Positions 47,172 to 55,489 of a DNA stretch of 64,000 nucleotides are shown here, in pieces (the first letter of the stretch is position 1; the number at the start of each line of letters is the position of its first letter). This DNA comes from Flavobacteriaceae bacterium (GTDB lineage Bacteria > Bacteroidota > Bacteroidia > Flavobacteriales > Flavobacteriaceae), in contig JAENXC010000002.1 in assembly GCA_016649715.1 (NCBI GenBank), positions 224,650 through 288,649 on the forward strand. Direction: 5' to 3'. The notes below the pieces were generated by a model. It saw nothing but the letters and a program-made list of their open reading frames with translations, made no database searches and was not told where the DNA came from. The position numbers and the translations under genes are program-made.

Positions 47172-47540
47172 ATGAAAAACCTATTTCAAATTTTAGCGTT
47201 ATTTATCAGTCTTTCCGCTTTTTCCCAAGATCCATTTCTTCAAAAATCCAATCCAGAGGCAAAAAAGGAAGCGATCAAAATCACCAATCGTTATATTCCT
47301 GAACTCGCTTTAACAGGAGAAGAGCAATTATTGTTTCAGCAAAAAGTTGAGGAATTTTTGATTCGTAGATATAAAATTGAAGCTGAATTATCAGGAAAGG
47401 AAAAACTCGACCTGCTTTATCAGCTTCAACAACTGGAAACAGATGATATGCGAGATATTCTTACACACCAACAACTACAAGTTTACATGAAAGTTAAACC
47501 AGAAATTCAACCTTTGGAAACCGTGAAGAAAACCGAATGA
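47172..47540 (+). CDS. Small secreted protein, uncharacterised
   Basis: Signal peptide MKNLFQILALFISLSAFSQ. Confidence 0.6.
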   Translation: MKNLFQILALFISLSAFSQDPFLQKSNPEAKKEAIKITNRYIPELALTGEEQLLFQQKVEEFLIRRYKIEAELSGKEKLDLLYQLQQLETDDMRDILTHQQLQVYMKVKPEIQPLETVKKTE

Positions 47541-47552
47541 TTATTCGGCTTC

Positions 47553-48014
47553 CTAAATAAAATTTTCCGTATCGGTAGTTCTTTCAATATCTAAATGCCC
47601 ATCATCCATGGGACTTTGTTCGAGGCCGGCACTATCCACTCCAAAAAACTCCATGATTTCGGGCGGGTTGTCTATTTGTTTGGTGCGTTTTCCTTTGATG
47701 GCAATAGGTCGGGAAATTACGGAATCATTTTTCTGGATAATTTTAAGCCAGTCATTCGAGCTAAACTCTGCGGTGCTTTCCGAGCTCATATCTAGCTCTC
47801 TTTTATCTACCAGATCCCCAATTTTTACCCCAAGCGCATCCGCAATTTCTGCCCATTGGGTGTCTGAAACTTTTGTTTTTGCCAAGTCTATTGACAGATA
47901 TTTTTCATCAGTTCCCGCCAAATAGCTCAACGTAAGTCTGCCTACTCGCGTGTTACTGCTATATATCAGTGTCACTTGCTTTTCGTTCCTTGCTATTACT
48001 CCCATATTTTTCAT
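47553..48014 (-). CDS. ArsC/Spx-like thioredoxin-fold protein
   Basis: VTLIYSSNTRVGRLTLSYLAGTDEKYLSIDLAKTKVSDTQWAEIADALGVKIGDLVDKR...SVISRPIAIKGKRTK; lacks the usual CxxC. Confidence 0.6.
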   Translation of the reverse strand: MKNMGVIARNEKQVTLIYSSNTRVGRLTLSYLAGTDEKYLSIDLAKTKVSDTQWAEIADALGVKIGDLVDKRELDMSSESTAEFSSNDWLKIIQKNDSVISRPIAIKGKRTKQIDNPPEIMEFFGVDSAGLEQSPMDDGHLDIERTTDTENFI

Positions 48015-48018
48015 TGTG

Positions 48019-48321
48019 TTAATGTGTTTCTAGTTTTTCTTTTCGCTTTTGAAGTTGACCGCGAAGCTCCGTTATTACTTTTGCCACCGAAGCTTCAAAA
48101 GATGCTGCGGATGTTTCAGCGAAGATGGTAGCACCAGGCATACTTAAACGCACACTGCAGATTTTCCCTACTTCCGGATTGGAGGTATTTTCTTTTTTAA
48201 AATAGACATCTGCCCCTACAATGGAGTCGAATTTATTTTCAAGTTTATTTAGTCTTTCAGCCACAAAAGCTTCCAATCTTGGACTAGCCGCCACCTCGTG
48301 ATATTCGAAATTTATATTCAT
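48019..48321 (-). CDS. hpf: Ribosome hibernation-promoting factor (HPF/YfiA family)
   Basis: MNINFEYHEVAASPRLEAFVAERLNKLENKFDSIVGADVYFKKENTSN...VRLSMPGATIFAETSAASFEASVAKVITELRGQLQKRKEK. Confidence 0.92.
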   Translation of the reverse strand: MNINFEYHEVAASPRLEAFVAERLNKLENKFDSIVGADVYFKKENTSNPEVGKICSVRLSMPGATIFAETSAASFEASVAKVITELRGQLQKRKEKLETH

Positions 48322-48398
48322 AGTTTGTTGTTTTTATTCAATCTTAAAGATACAGCAGCCAAAAACCCATTCCAAATTTTTAATATGTTTTTGTGAAA

Positions 48399-49358
48399 TT
48401 AATCTTCTTCTGTTGGTTGTGGGTTTGGATCGAGAATAAGAAGAGATGCTATGATTCCACCTCCAAGAGATGCACCAATAACGGCCAGAGAAAGCCATTC
48501 AGGGATTTCCACATTGTGGGAAAGGATCATTTTTACGCCAACGAAGGCGAGAATGACCACCAAACTGTAATTGATGTAACGAAACTTGGTCAACATTCGG
48601 GAAATCAAAAAGTACATAGACCGCAAACCCAAAATGGCCAAGATATTGGAACTGAAAACAATAAAAGGATCTGCAGTGATGGCGAGAATGGCAGGAATGC
48701 TGTCCAGCGCAAAAAGAATATCCGTTAGTTCAATGATTATGAGCACTACAAAGAGTGGGGTAGCGGCACGAACGCCCATTCGTTTTATAAAAAATTTATC
48801 TCCATCCATTTTATAGCTTATTGGGAAAAGCTTTTTTAGGAAACGGAACATTTTAGATTTTTTCGGATCGAATTCTTCTTCTTTGTGAAACAACATCCTA
48901 AAAGCGGTGAATAATAGAAACGCTCCAAAAACATAGATTATCCAGTCAAACTTATTGATTAATGCAACGCCGAAGAAAATCATTAACGCCCTGAAAACAA
49001 TAGCCCCTAATATTCCCCAAAACAAAACTTCGTGTTGATATTTCTTCGGAATAGCGAAGGAAGAAAAAATGACAGCAATTACAAAAACGTTGTCAATACT
49101 TAACGAAAGCTCTATTAAATAGCCCGTAATATATTTGAGAACAGCGAGCTTTGGAGTGAGATCTGTGGAGTTTTCAATTAAACCTTCATTGAAAAGCCAA
49201 TAAATAACTCCTGAAAAACCAAGTGCTACCGTAACCCAAATCGCGGTCCAAATTGCGGCTTCCTTTGTTTTGATTATGTGCGGTTTGCGGTTGAAAACAC
49301 CCAAATCTAAAGCAAGAAATAAAATTATAAAAGCGATAAAAATTCCCCAGACGATCAT
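48399..49358 (-). CDS. TerC/Alx family membrane protein
   Basis: YLIELSLSIDNVFVIAVIFSSFAIPKKYQHEVLFWGILGAIVFRALMIF...TDILFALDSIPAILAIT. Confidence 0.95.
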   Translation of the reverse strand: MIVWGIFIAFIILFLALDLGVFNRKPHIIKTKEAAIWTAIWVTVALGFSGVIYWLFNEGLIENSTDLTPKLAVLKYITGYLIELSLSIDNVFVIAVIFSSFAIPKKYQHEVLFWGILGAIVFRALMIFFGVALINKFDWIIYVFGAFLLFTAFRMLFHKEEEFDPKKSKMFRFLKKLFPISYKMDGDKFFIKRMGVRAATPLFVVLIIIELTDILFALDSIPAILAITADPFIVFSSNILAILGLRSMYFLISRMLTKFRYINYSLVVILAFVGVKMILSHNVEIPEWLSLAVIGASLGGGIIASLLILDPNPQPTEED

Positions 49359-49472
49359 TTTTTAAGATTTTAGACAAAATTAGGTTTAAATTCAGTCTTA
49401 AAAAAGTGAGGGAAATGTTAATAATACAATTCCAGCTCCCTTTTTTTTATAAAGATTCTGAATTTTACAATC

Positions 49473-49503
49473 AAAAAATCCCTCGGAATGGAGGGATTTT
49501 TAA
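49473..49503. terminator. Hairpin terminator
   Basis: AAAAAATCCCTCGGAATGGAGGGATTTTT. Confidence 0.75.
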
Positions 49504-49530
49504 TAGGTCTAATTAGCGAATCGCAATAGA

Positions 49531-49656
49531 TTAACCTGGATTTATATTTGCTCCTGGTTTTGGTTTTGCTTTTGGCTTTGGCTTTGGTGCAACTTTAGCC
49601 GGTTTTGCCTTTGCAGGCGCTTTTTTGGCTGGTTTTTTTTCTGGTGTTTTGGCCAT
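49531..49656 (-). CDS. Lys/Pro/Ala-rich small basic protein (41 aa, histone H1-tail-like composition)
   Basis: MAKTPEKKPAKKAPAKAKPAKVAPKPKPKAKPKPGANINPG*; manual translation, followed by a terminator. Confidence 0.6.
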   Translation of the reverse strand: MAKTPEKKPAKKAPAKAKPAKVAPKPKPKAKPKPGANINPG

Positions 49657-49785
49657 GATTGAAAATTTTTAGTTAGACATTAGTTAAAGGTAATGAATTA
49701 ATAAATACCCGTATATATATAATCATATTTAATTTAAGTATAGCTGAATGAATTTAAGTAACTTAGCGAAACTAACCGAATATTT

Positions 49786-51753
49786 ATGAGGTTTAACTCC
49801 TTTTTTAAGCAATGCAGCGAAAAGGAAGTCTTTAAAATGTTGTCTATTTATGTGGTGTCTGCGTGGGTAATTTTGCAGGTACTTTCAGTAACATGGCAGC
49901 CTTTGGGTCTTCCCCATAAATCCGTTGCATTTTTGATTGTTGTATTGCTTCTTTGTTTTCCACTCTATATCTTTTTACTGTGGAGATTTAGACTTGCTCC
50001 AAACAAAAAAACTGAAACAGAGCTTGATGAAAAGGAAGAAAAGAAAAACGCCGCCTTTAAGAAAATGTATTTCTCCTCTTTGGGTATCATCACTTCGCTT
50101 TGCGTAATCGGCGTCTTTCTTATTATCAACAAAAATTTTTCCCAAGAAAATAACGAAATCCTTCCAAAAATAATAAAGAGCGATAAAATTGCTGTTTTAA
50201 GATTTGGCAACAATACAGGCGATCCACAATATGACATTGTTAGCAAAATGGCTTCCGATTGGATAATCCACGGCATTACAGAGAATCACGTGGCTCAAGT
50301 GATAACGCAGGATTTAATAGATGAATACAAAACCATTTTAAAAGGAAAAAAAATAGAAGAAGATGAAACCACGATAATCAAGGAATACCTGAAACCCAGC
50401 AAAATTATCTCAGGAAACTTTTACCTTCAAAACGGAAACCTTCTTTTTCAGGGAATGCTCATTGACGGCAAGACAAACAAAACCAATATTTCCTTCAAGC
50501 CCACGGAATGCGCTGCTGACAACCCATTGCAATGTATTGAGGATCTTAACGAATCAATAACAGGCTATTTCATTACCGAAGATAAAAAAGGGCTGATGCT
50601 CCAGGAAACCCCTCCAAAATATGAGGCCTATAAATATTTGCTGGAAGCAAAATACAGCAACGAAAATCAGGAATACATCAATCTCTTAGACAAAGCCATA
50701 GCTGCCGATTCCACTTATTTTGAGCCAAAGGTATTACGCGTTGCCCATTATTACAACCAAAAAGAATACAAAAAAGCGGATTCCTTACTAAAACTAATAA
50801 AGCCAGATTCCTACTCAAACAAACGCCAACTGAACTTGCTGAATATGTATGAAGCACTTTTAAAAGGCGATAACCGCAACGTGTACAAATCAATTTTAAA
50901 AGAATACGAAATAGCGCCATTCGATTTAATAACCAATAAAACCGCAATGGTTGTCGCCTTGCAGTTCGTCAACCGGCCGGAAGACGTTGAAGCCATTTAC
51001 AAAACCGTCAATATGGACAGCATGAGCCTCCAAAATTGTGCGTATTGCGTACAGCGGATTTATGTGAAGGCTTTTGCAGATATTGAATTGGGCAAATACC
51101 CAACGGCCATTCAAAACATTGAAATGGCACAGAAGGAAGACGAGACCAAATCATTGAACAAGCCATTGGCCATTGCTTATGTTCGAGGAAATAAAACGGA
51201 GGCGCTCAACCAATTTTGGAGAAAAATTGAAATTACTTCAACCCCAGCAGAAACCCAGGATTTGTATTTGCAAACAGGGAAGGAGTTTTTGCTAAAAAAT
51301 GATAAAACCAAAGCAAGTGAATTTTTCAATAAAATTATTAATGCCGCAAAAGGAACATTAGATCCAAAGATGCTTTCCGACGCTCTGTTTTATGAGGAAG
51401 AATACACAAAGGCAGAAAAAGTTTTAAAAGAAATTCACATTAAAAACCCTGATGATATTGAGGTTTTGGCCAAACTGGCTATTTGCAACTTTAAACTCGG
51501 GAACCTTTCCGAAGCCGAAAAAGATAGAAAATCGATAGAAACCCTCCGTGGCGACTATCAATACGGCAGCGTTGATTACGCCCTATCACAATACTATGCC
51601 GCCACAGACAACCAACCTGCACTCTATAAGCATTTGCTGAAAGCCGCAGCAAATGGGCATACATACACTTGGCAATTCTATAAGAACGATCCCCAATTTT
51701 TAAAATATAATACATCAAAAGAGTTTAAGGAAGTTATGGATTTTTGGAAATAA
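49786..51753 (+). CDS. Membrane TolB-N-like/TPR signalling protein
   Basis: N-terminal VFKMLSIYVVSAWVILQVLSVTWQPLGLPHKSVAFLIVVLLLCFPLYIFLLWRF (TM module common in CadC/cyclase-TPR proteins), KIAVLRFGNNTGDPQYD, C-terminal TPR-like helices. Confidence 0.75.
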   Translation: MRFNSFFKQCSEKEVFKMLSIYVVSAWVILQVLSVTWQPLGLPHKSVAFLIVVLLLCFPLYIFLLWRFRLAPNKKTETELDEKEEKKNAAFKKMYFSSLGIITSLCVIGVFLIINKNFSQENNEILPKIIKSDKIAVLRFGNNTGDPQYDIVSKMASDWIIHGITENHVAQVITQDLIDEYKTILKGKKIEEDETTIIKEYLKPSKIISGNFYLQNGNLLFQGMLIDGKTNKTNISFKPTECAADNPLQCIEDLNESITGYFITEDKKGLMLQETPPKYEAYKYLLEAKYSNENQEYINLLDKAIAADSTYFEPKVLRVAHYYNQKEYKKADSLLKLIKPDSYSNKRQLNLLNMYEALLKGDNRNVYKSILKEYEIAPFDLITNKTAMVVALQFVNRPEDVEAIYKTVNMDSMSLQNCAYCVQRIYVKAFADIELGKYPTAIQNIEMAQKEDETKSLNKPLAIAYVRGNKTEALNQFWRKIEITSTPAETQDLYLQTGKEFLLKNDKTKASEFFNKIINAAKGTLDPKMLSDALFYEEEYTKAEKVLKEIHIKNPDDIEVLAKLAICNFKLGNLSEAEKDRKSIETLRGDYQYGSVDYALSQYYAATDNQPALYKHLLKAAANGHTYTWQFYKNDPQFLKYNTSKEFKEVMDFWK

Positions 51754-51788
51754 CACTTTAATATTTTGGAAATAAATAATTTAAAAAA

Positions 51789-54029
51789 ATGACAAAGCTC
51801 AGAAACGCTTATGCATTAATAATAGGGGTAGGTAGCAAGGATTTACCGGAAACCGTAACAGATGCCAAAGCACTGCACAAAATTTTGGGAAGTAAGGAGT
51901 TTGGTGGATACTATAAAAAGAATATCAAACTAGTAACCAAGAAAAAAGCTACCCGTAAAGGGATTCTTGAAGCTTTTGACCATCTTTTGGAAGTTACGGA
52001 CGAAAAGTCTTCGGTATTGCTCTACTATTCCGGTCACGGTGGCATGTATAGCGATAACACTTTTATTAAGGACGAAGCCCTAAAGAAACCCGAAGCAGAA
52101 AACCAAAAGTATTTTCACCTGTGCCCGTATGATTATGACCCAGATAATTATAAAACAACCTGGATAAAAGCTGAAGAGATAAAGGCTAAAATCCAGCAGT
52201 TAAAATCTCGAAAATTAATTTTCTTTTTGGACTGTTGTCACGCCGCGGGAATGACGGCGGGAGTTTCAGGCTTAAGTGCACAGCAGCCCAGACATACCAA
52301 TGCAGACGGCCTTGCACAAAATTTGGATGACGGACGCGGCATGTCCATCGTTTCCGCTTGCAGGGCAGAACAACTATCCTATGTAATGGAAGGGGATGAA
52401 AACAGTTTGTTTACAAAATGTATGATAGAAGTTCTAAGGGGAGATGACAAACATGAACAAGATGATCCTTTTGTTCGCATTACGGAAGTGGTGCATTATA
52501 TCTTCAAGAAAGTTCCCGAAGTGAACCCTGTACAAAATCCGTATGCAAACCTTCAGATTTCTGACGATTTTATTGTGAGCTTTGTGCAACATTTGGTTCC
52601 AAATGATTCTAAAGATATTGAAGCTAAAGCTTTAGAAGATGATTCAGAAAAGACTATAAAAGAGTCCATTACTAAATTTAGAGAAACAGAAAACAGTAAT
52701 AGTGCCATACTGTTTGTGCACGGGTTTTCCGGAGATGCGGAAAATACCTTTTCCGAAGCGCCGAAATTAATTATGGCAAATGCAGAAATGGATGGTTGGG
52801 ATCTTTTTCCTTTAGGCTATAGCGGTAATGTAGTGCCTGAAATGGGCAAAAACATTTGGGCCTGCGCGAGCGATATTAAAAGAAACTCAGATTATCTGCT
52901 TACTTCAATAAGGAATAAATTCTCAAAATATAAACGAATCGCAATAGTAGCCCACGATTTGGGGGGAATTGTAGCGCAACAGGCTTTGCTGGAATTGGAA
53001 AAGGAGGATTTAAACGGAATAAGCCACGTGCTGTTTTTTGGTACCCCTAGTAATGGATTGCCGGAAATACAGTTAAAAAACTTCTTTACATACGGCAACG
53101 ATGAAAAAGAGCTAAAGGAATCAAGCCCATATATCCAAGAACTTCGGGCGCGCTGGAATGATACTTTTAAAGAGGATTACCCATTCACTTTTAAAACCAT
53201 TGCCGCTACAAGGGATGAGTTTGTTCCAATCTCTTCCAGTTTGGAGCCTTTCCCTAAAGAATATCGTGAAATAATAGAAGGAGACCATTTTTCCATAGTC
53301 CAAATTAAAAAGGAGGAAGATGATGGCTATATCGCTATTTTGAACACTTTGACAAACCAGAGCTTCTTGAATAAATTTTCCAATAAAGAGGAAATCAATA
53401 TTGCGATGGGAGAATACAACGAGGTTATAAATACCCTTCTCCCCAAACTGACAGCCCTTGACAACAAAGGTTTAGAACGATTGATTTACGCCTTGGAAGC
53501 AGCGGGCAGGGAAGAGGAAGCGATGAAAATTTTGAAGGAACACCCAGCGGCAAAAGACAATTCCAATCTGTTGGGAATTATGGGCGGGCGATACAAACGC
53601 CGATATTTGAAAACGTTTTCGGCGGAAGATTTACAAATGGCCTTTAAACACTACAACGATGCCCTAAAGATTTCTGAAGGGAAAAATGATTATTCCCAAA
53701 TATATTACCACGCCATAAACCTAGCTTTTCTCAGTTTGATGAAAGGAGAGAAAGGCGAAATGGCTGCATTTGCAGACCAAGCATACCAAGCCACCGAGAA
53801 AGACCCATTTCCCAGTCTTTGGAAATTTGCAACCATAGCAGAAGCTTTTCTCTATAAAGGCGATTTTGAAAAAGCTAAGGAAAATTACGGAAAAGCCGCA
53901 GCAATGGCTGGTTTGCGCGAAAAGATTTCAATCCATTCCAACGCCTACAACGCTTACGTGAGCTTAATGCAAACCGACAATCCGGATGATCCGTTTATCA
54001 AATTCCTAAAAATCAATTTTTTATCGTAA
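51789..54029 (+). CDS. Caspase-like (C14) protease fused to alpha/beta-hydrolase and TPR domains
   Basis: RNAYALIIGVGSKDLPETVTDAKALHKIL; YYSGHGG (His) and FFLDCCHAAG (Cys); ILFVHGFSGDAENTF...IAIVAHDLGGIVAQQALLE...GDHFSIVQ; C-terminal TPR. Confidence 0.9.
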   Translation: MTKLRNAYALIIGVGSKDLPETVTDAKALHKILGSKEFGGYYKKNIKLVTKKKATRKGILEAFDHLLEVTDEKSSVLLYYSGHGGMYSDNTFIKDEALKKPEAENQKYFHLCPYDYDPDNYKTTWIKAEEIKAKIQQLKSRKLIFFLDCCHAAGMTAGVSGLSAQQPRHTNADGLAQNLDDGRGMSIVSACRAEQLSYVMEGDENSLFTKCMIEVLRGDDKHEQDDPFVRITEVVHYIFKKVPEVNPVQNPYANLQISDDFIVSFVQHLVPNDSKDIEAKALEDDSEKTIKESITKFRETENSNSAILFVHGFSGDAENTFSEAPKLIMANAEMDGWDLFPLGYSGNVVPEMGKNIWACASDIKRNSDYLLTSIRNKFSKYKRIAIVAHDLGGIVAQQALLELEKEDLNGISHVLFFGTPSNGLPEIQLKNFFTYGNDEKELKESSPYIQELRARWNDTFKEDYPFTFKTIAATRDEFVPISSSLEPFPKEYREIIEGDHFSIVQIKKEEDDGYIAILNTLTNQSFLNKFSNKEEINIAMGEYNEVINTLLPKLTALDNKGLERLIYALEAAGREEEAMKILKEHPAAKDNSNLLGIMGGRYKRRYLKTFSAEDLQMAFKHYNDALKISEGKNDYSQIYYHAINLAFLSLMKGEKGEMAAFADQAYQATEKDPFPSLWKFATIAEAFLYKGDFEKAKENYGKAAAMAGLREKISIHSNAYNAYVSLMQTDNPDDPFIKFLKINFLS

Positions 54030-54051
54030 TTTAAATTCAAATTTATTCGGG

Positions 54052-54276
54052 ATGAAGAAATTCTTTCAAGACAAGAATCCAAAGTTGGATTTCAAAAAAG
54101 CTATAAAAAAGCCAATTCCCATAAAATGTGTGCAGATAAACGAGCCCTTTGAGGTGGAAAGCATGGAAGGACTTGTAAAAGGAAAGGCTGGCGACTGGTT
54201 GATGATTGGCGTGAACGGCGAAAAATATGTGTGTGATGCTGCCATTTTCAAAAAGAGTTATGATATTGTAGATTAA
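54052..54276 (+). CDS. 74-aa PGDYG-like domain protein
   Basis: PIPIKCVQINEPFEVESMEGLVKGKAGDWLMIGVNGEKYVCDAAIFKKSYDIVD. Confidence 0.65.
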   Translation: MKKFFQDKNPKLDFKKAIKKPIPIKCVQINEPFEVESMEGLVKGKAGDWLMIGVNGEKYVCDAAIFKKSYDIVD

Positions 54277-54310
54277 AACAAAACCAATTCAAATTTAAAA
54301 TCGCTAAAAG

Positions 54311-55324
54311 ATGAGTGCAAAAAAGATTTTTATCAGTTATTCAAGAAGGGACACCGATTATGTTAAATCATTGGTGGACGCCTTGCGGAAACAGGGATTC
54401 GAGGTATGGTTTGACAATAATATACGCACCGGGACAGACTGGGACGACACTATAGAGTCTGAGCTTAAGAAAGCGGATGCCATAGTGTTGATACTTTCGA
54501 AAACCTCGGTGGCATCAGATAATGTGAAGGATGAAATATCCTATGCCATTGGGTTGGACAAGCCCGTAAGCCCCATAAAGATAGAGGAATGCGACGTGCC
54601 GATGCGTTTGGCGCGGAAGCAATTTGTCGATTTTACGGCCATGGGCCACGAAGCTGGTTTTGAGCGATTGGTGAACGATTTAAAAATAAGTCTGAAGGAA
54701 GCCGAAACGAGCGTTCCCAAAGGAACATTCACGCCTCCAAAAACAATTACTGGACCAACAAATGCAGTGGCAAAAGGGTCTAAAAAAATATTGCCTTATA
54801 TACTTGGAGGAATTGTTACGCTAATTATTTTCGTTGTTTTAATACTAAATTGTGAAGAAGGAACCACAGAAGATTCGGAGGGAAATGATGCGGAGGCTGC
54901 TACAGAAATTACGAATCCCGATTGGGAGGATGCAGTAAGTTCAAATTCCATAGACAATTATCTAAAGTATATGTATAAAAAGGGTTCCGATGATGAATAC
55001 TTTTGGGCTGCATCAGATTCCATTAATGCGTTAATGCCCAATGAAGGGGTTGTAACGTATGCAGAACCTAATGGCGCAAAACATTTTGTAAAGAATCTTT
55101 TTAAAAATGCGGATGGAGTACTGGAATATGGCCAGGATGACAACCAGCTGCCCAGAGCTGAAGATATTCTTTCAGCTATTGACCTAGTAGATATATATGA
55201 TGTTAATGACAAACAGATTATTCATGGAGAGAATATTATTGCTGGGGAGAAAGTAAGAGTAACCGCAGTAGATTTTCCAGAGGATGGATCTGTTTTAGTA
55301 TCAATCCAATATCCGGATAAGTAA
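54311..55324 (+). CDS. TIR domain protein with single TM and C-terminal uncharacterised domain
   Basis: KKIFISYSRRDTDYVKSLVDALRKQGFEVWFDNNIRTGTDWDDTIESELKKADAIVLILSKTSVASDNVKDEISYAIGLDKPVSPI; TM ILPYILGGIVTLIIFVVLIL. Confidence 0.92.
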   Translation: MSAKKIFISYSRRDTDYVKSLVDALRKQGFEVWFDNNIRTGTDWDDTIESELKKADAIVLILSKTSVASDNVKDEISYAIGLDKPVSPIKIEECDVPMRLARKQFVDFTAMGHEAGFERLVNDLKISLKEAETSVPKGTFTPPKTITGPTNAVAKGSKKILPYILGGIVTLIIFVVLILNCEEGTTEDSEGNDAEAATEITNPDWEDAVSSNSIDNYLKYMYKKGSDDEYFWAASDSINALMPNEGVVTYAEPNGAKHFVKNLFKNADGVLEYGQDDNQLPRAEDILSAIDLVDIYDVNDKQIIHGENIIAGEKVRVTAVDFPEDGSVLVSIQYPDK

Positions 55325-55376
55325 ACACACAAAAATATTAAATAGAACCCAACTATCAAAGTATAGGAGGGTTTCC

Positions 55377-55408
<32 letters not shown>

Positions 55409-55489
55409 GACATTTAAGTGAATATACGAATAGGGCATTTTCTCAATGTTTACAATAGTTCACGAGACATTATTGGATATAAAAGATTC

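Noticed and set aside
47553-48014. Calling the 153-aa ArsC/Spx-like protein an arsenate reductase
   Set aside because: The redox Cys motif expected of ArsC is absent, so only fold-level similarity is claimed.
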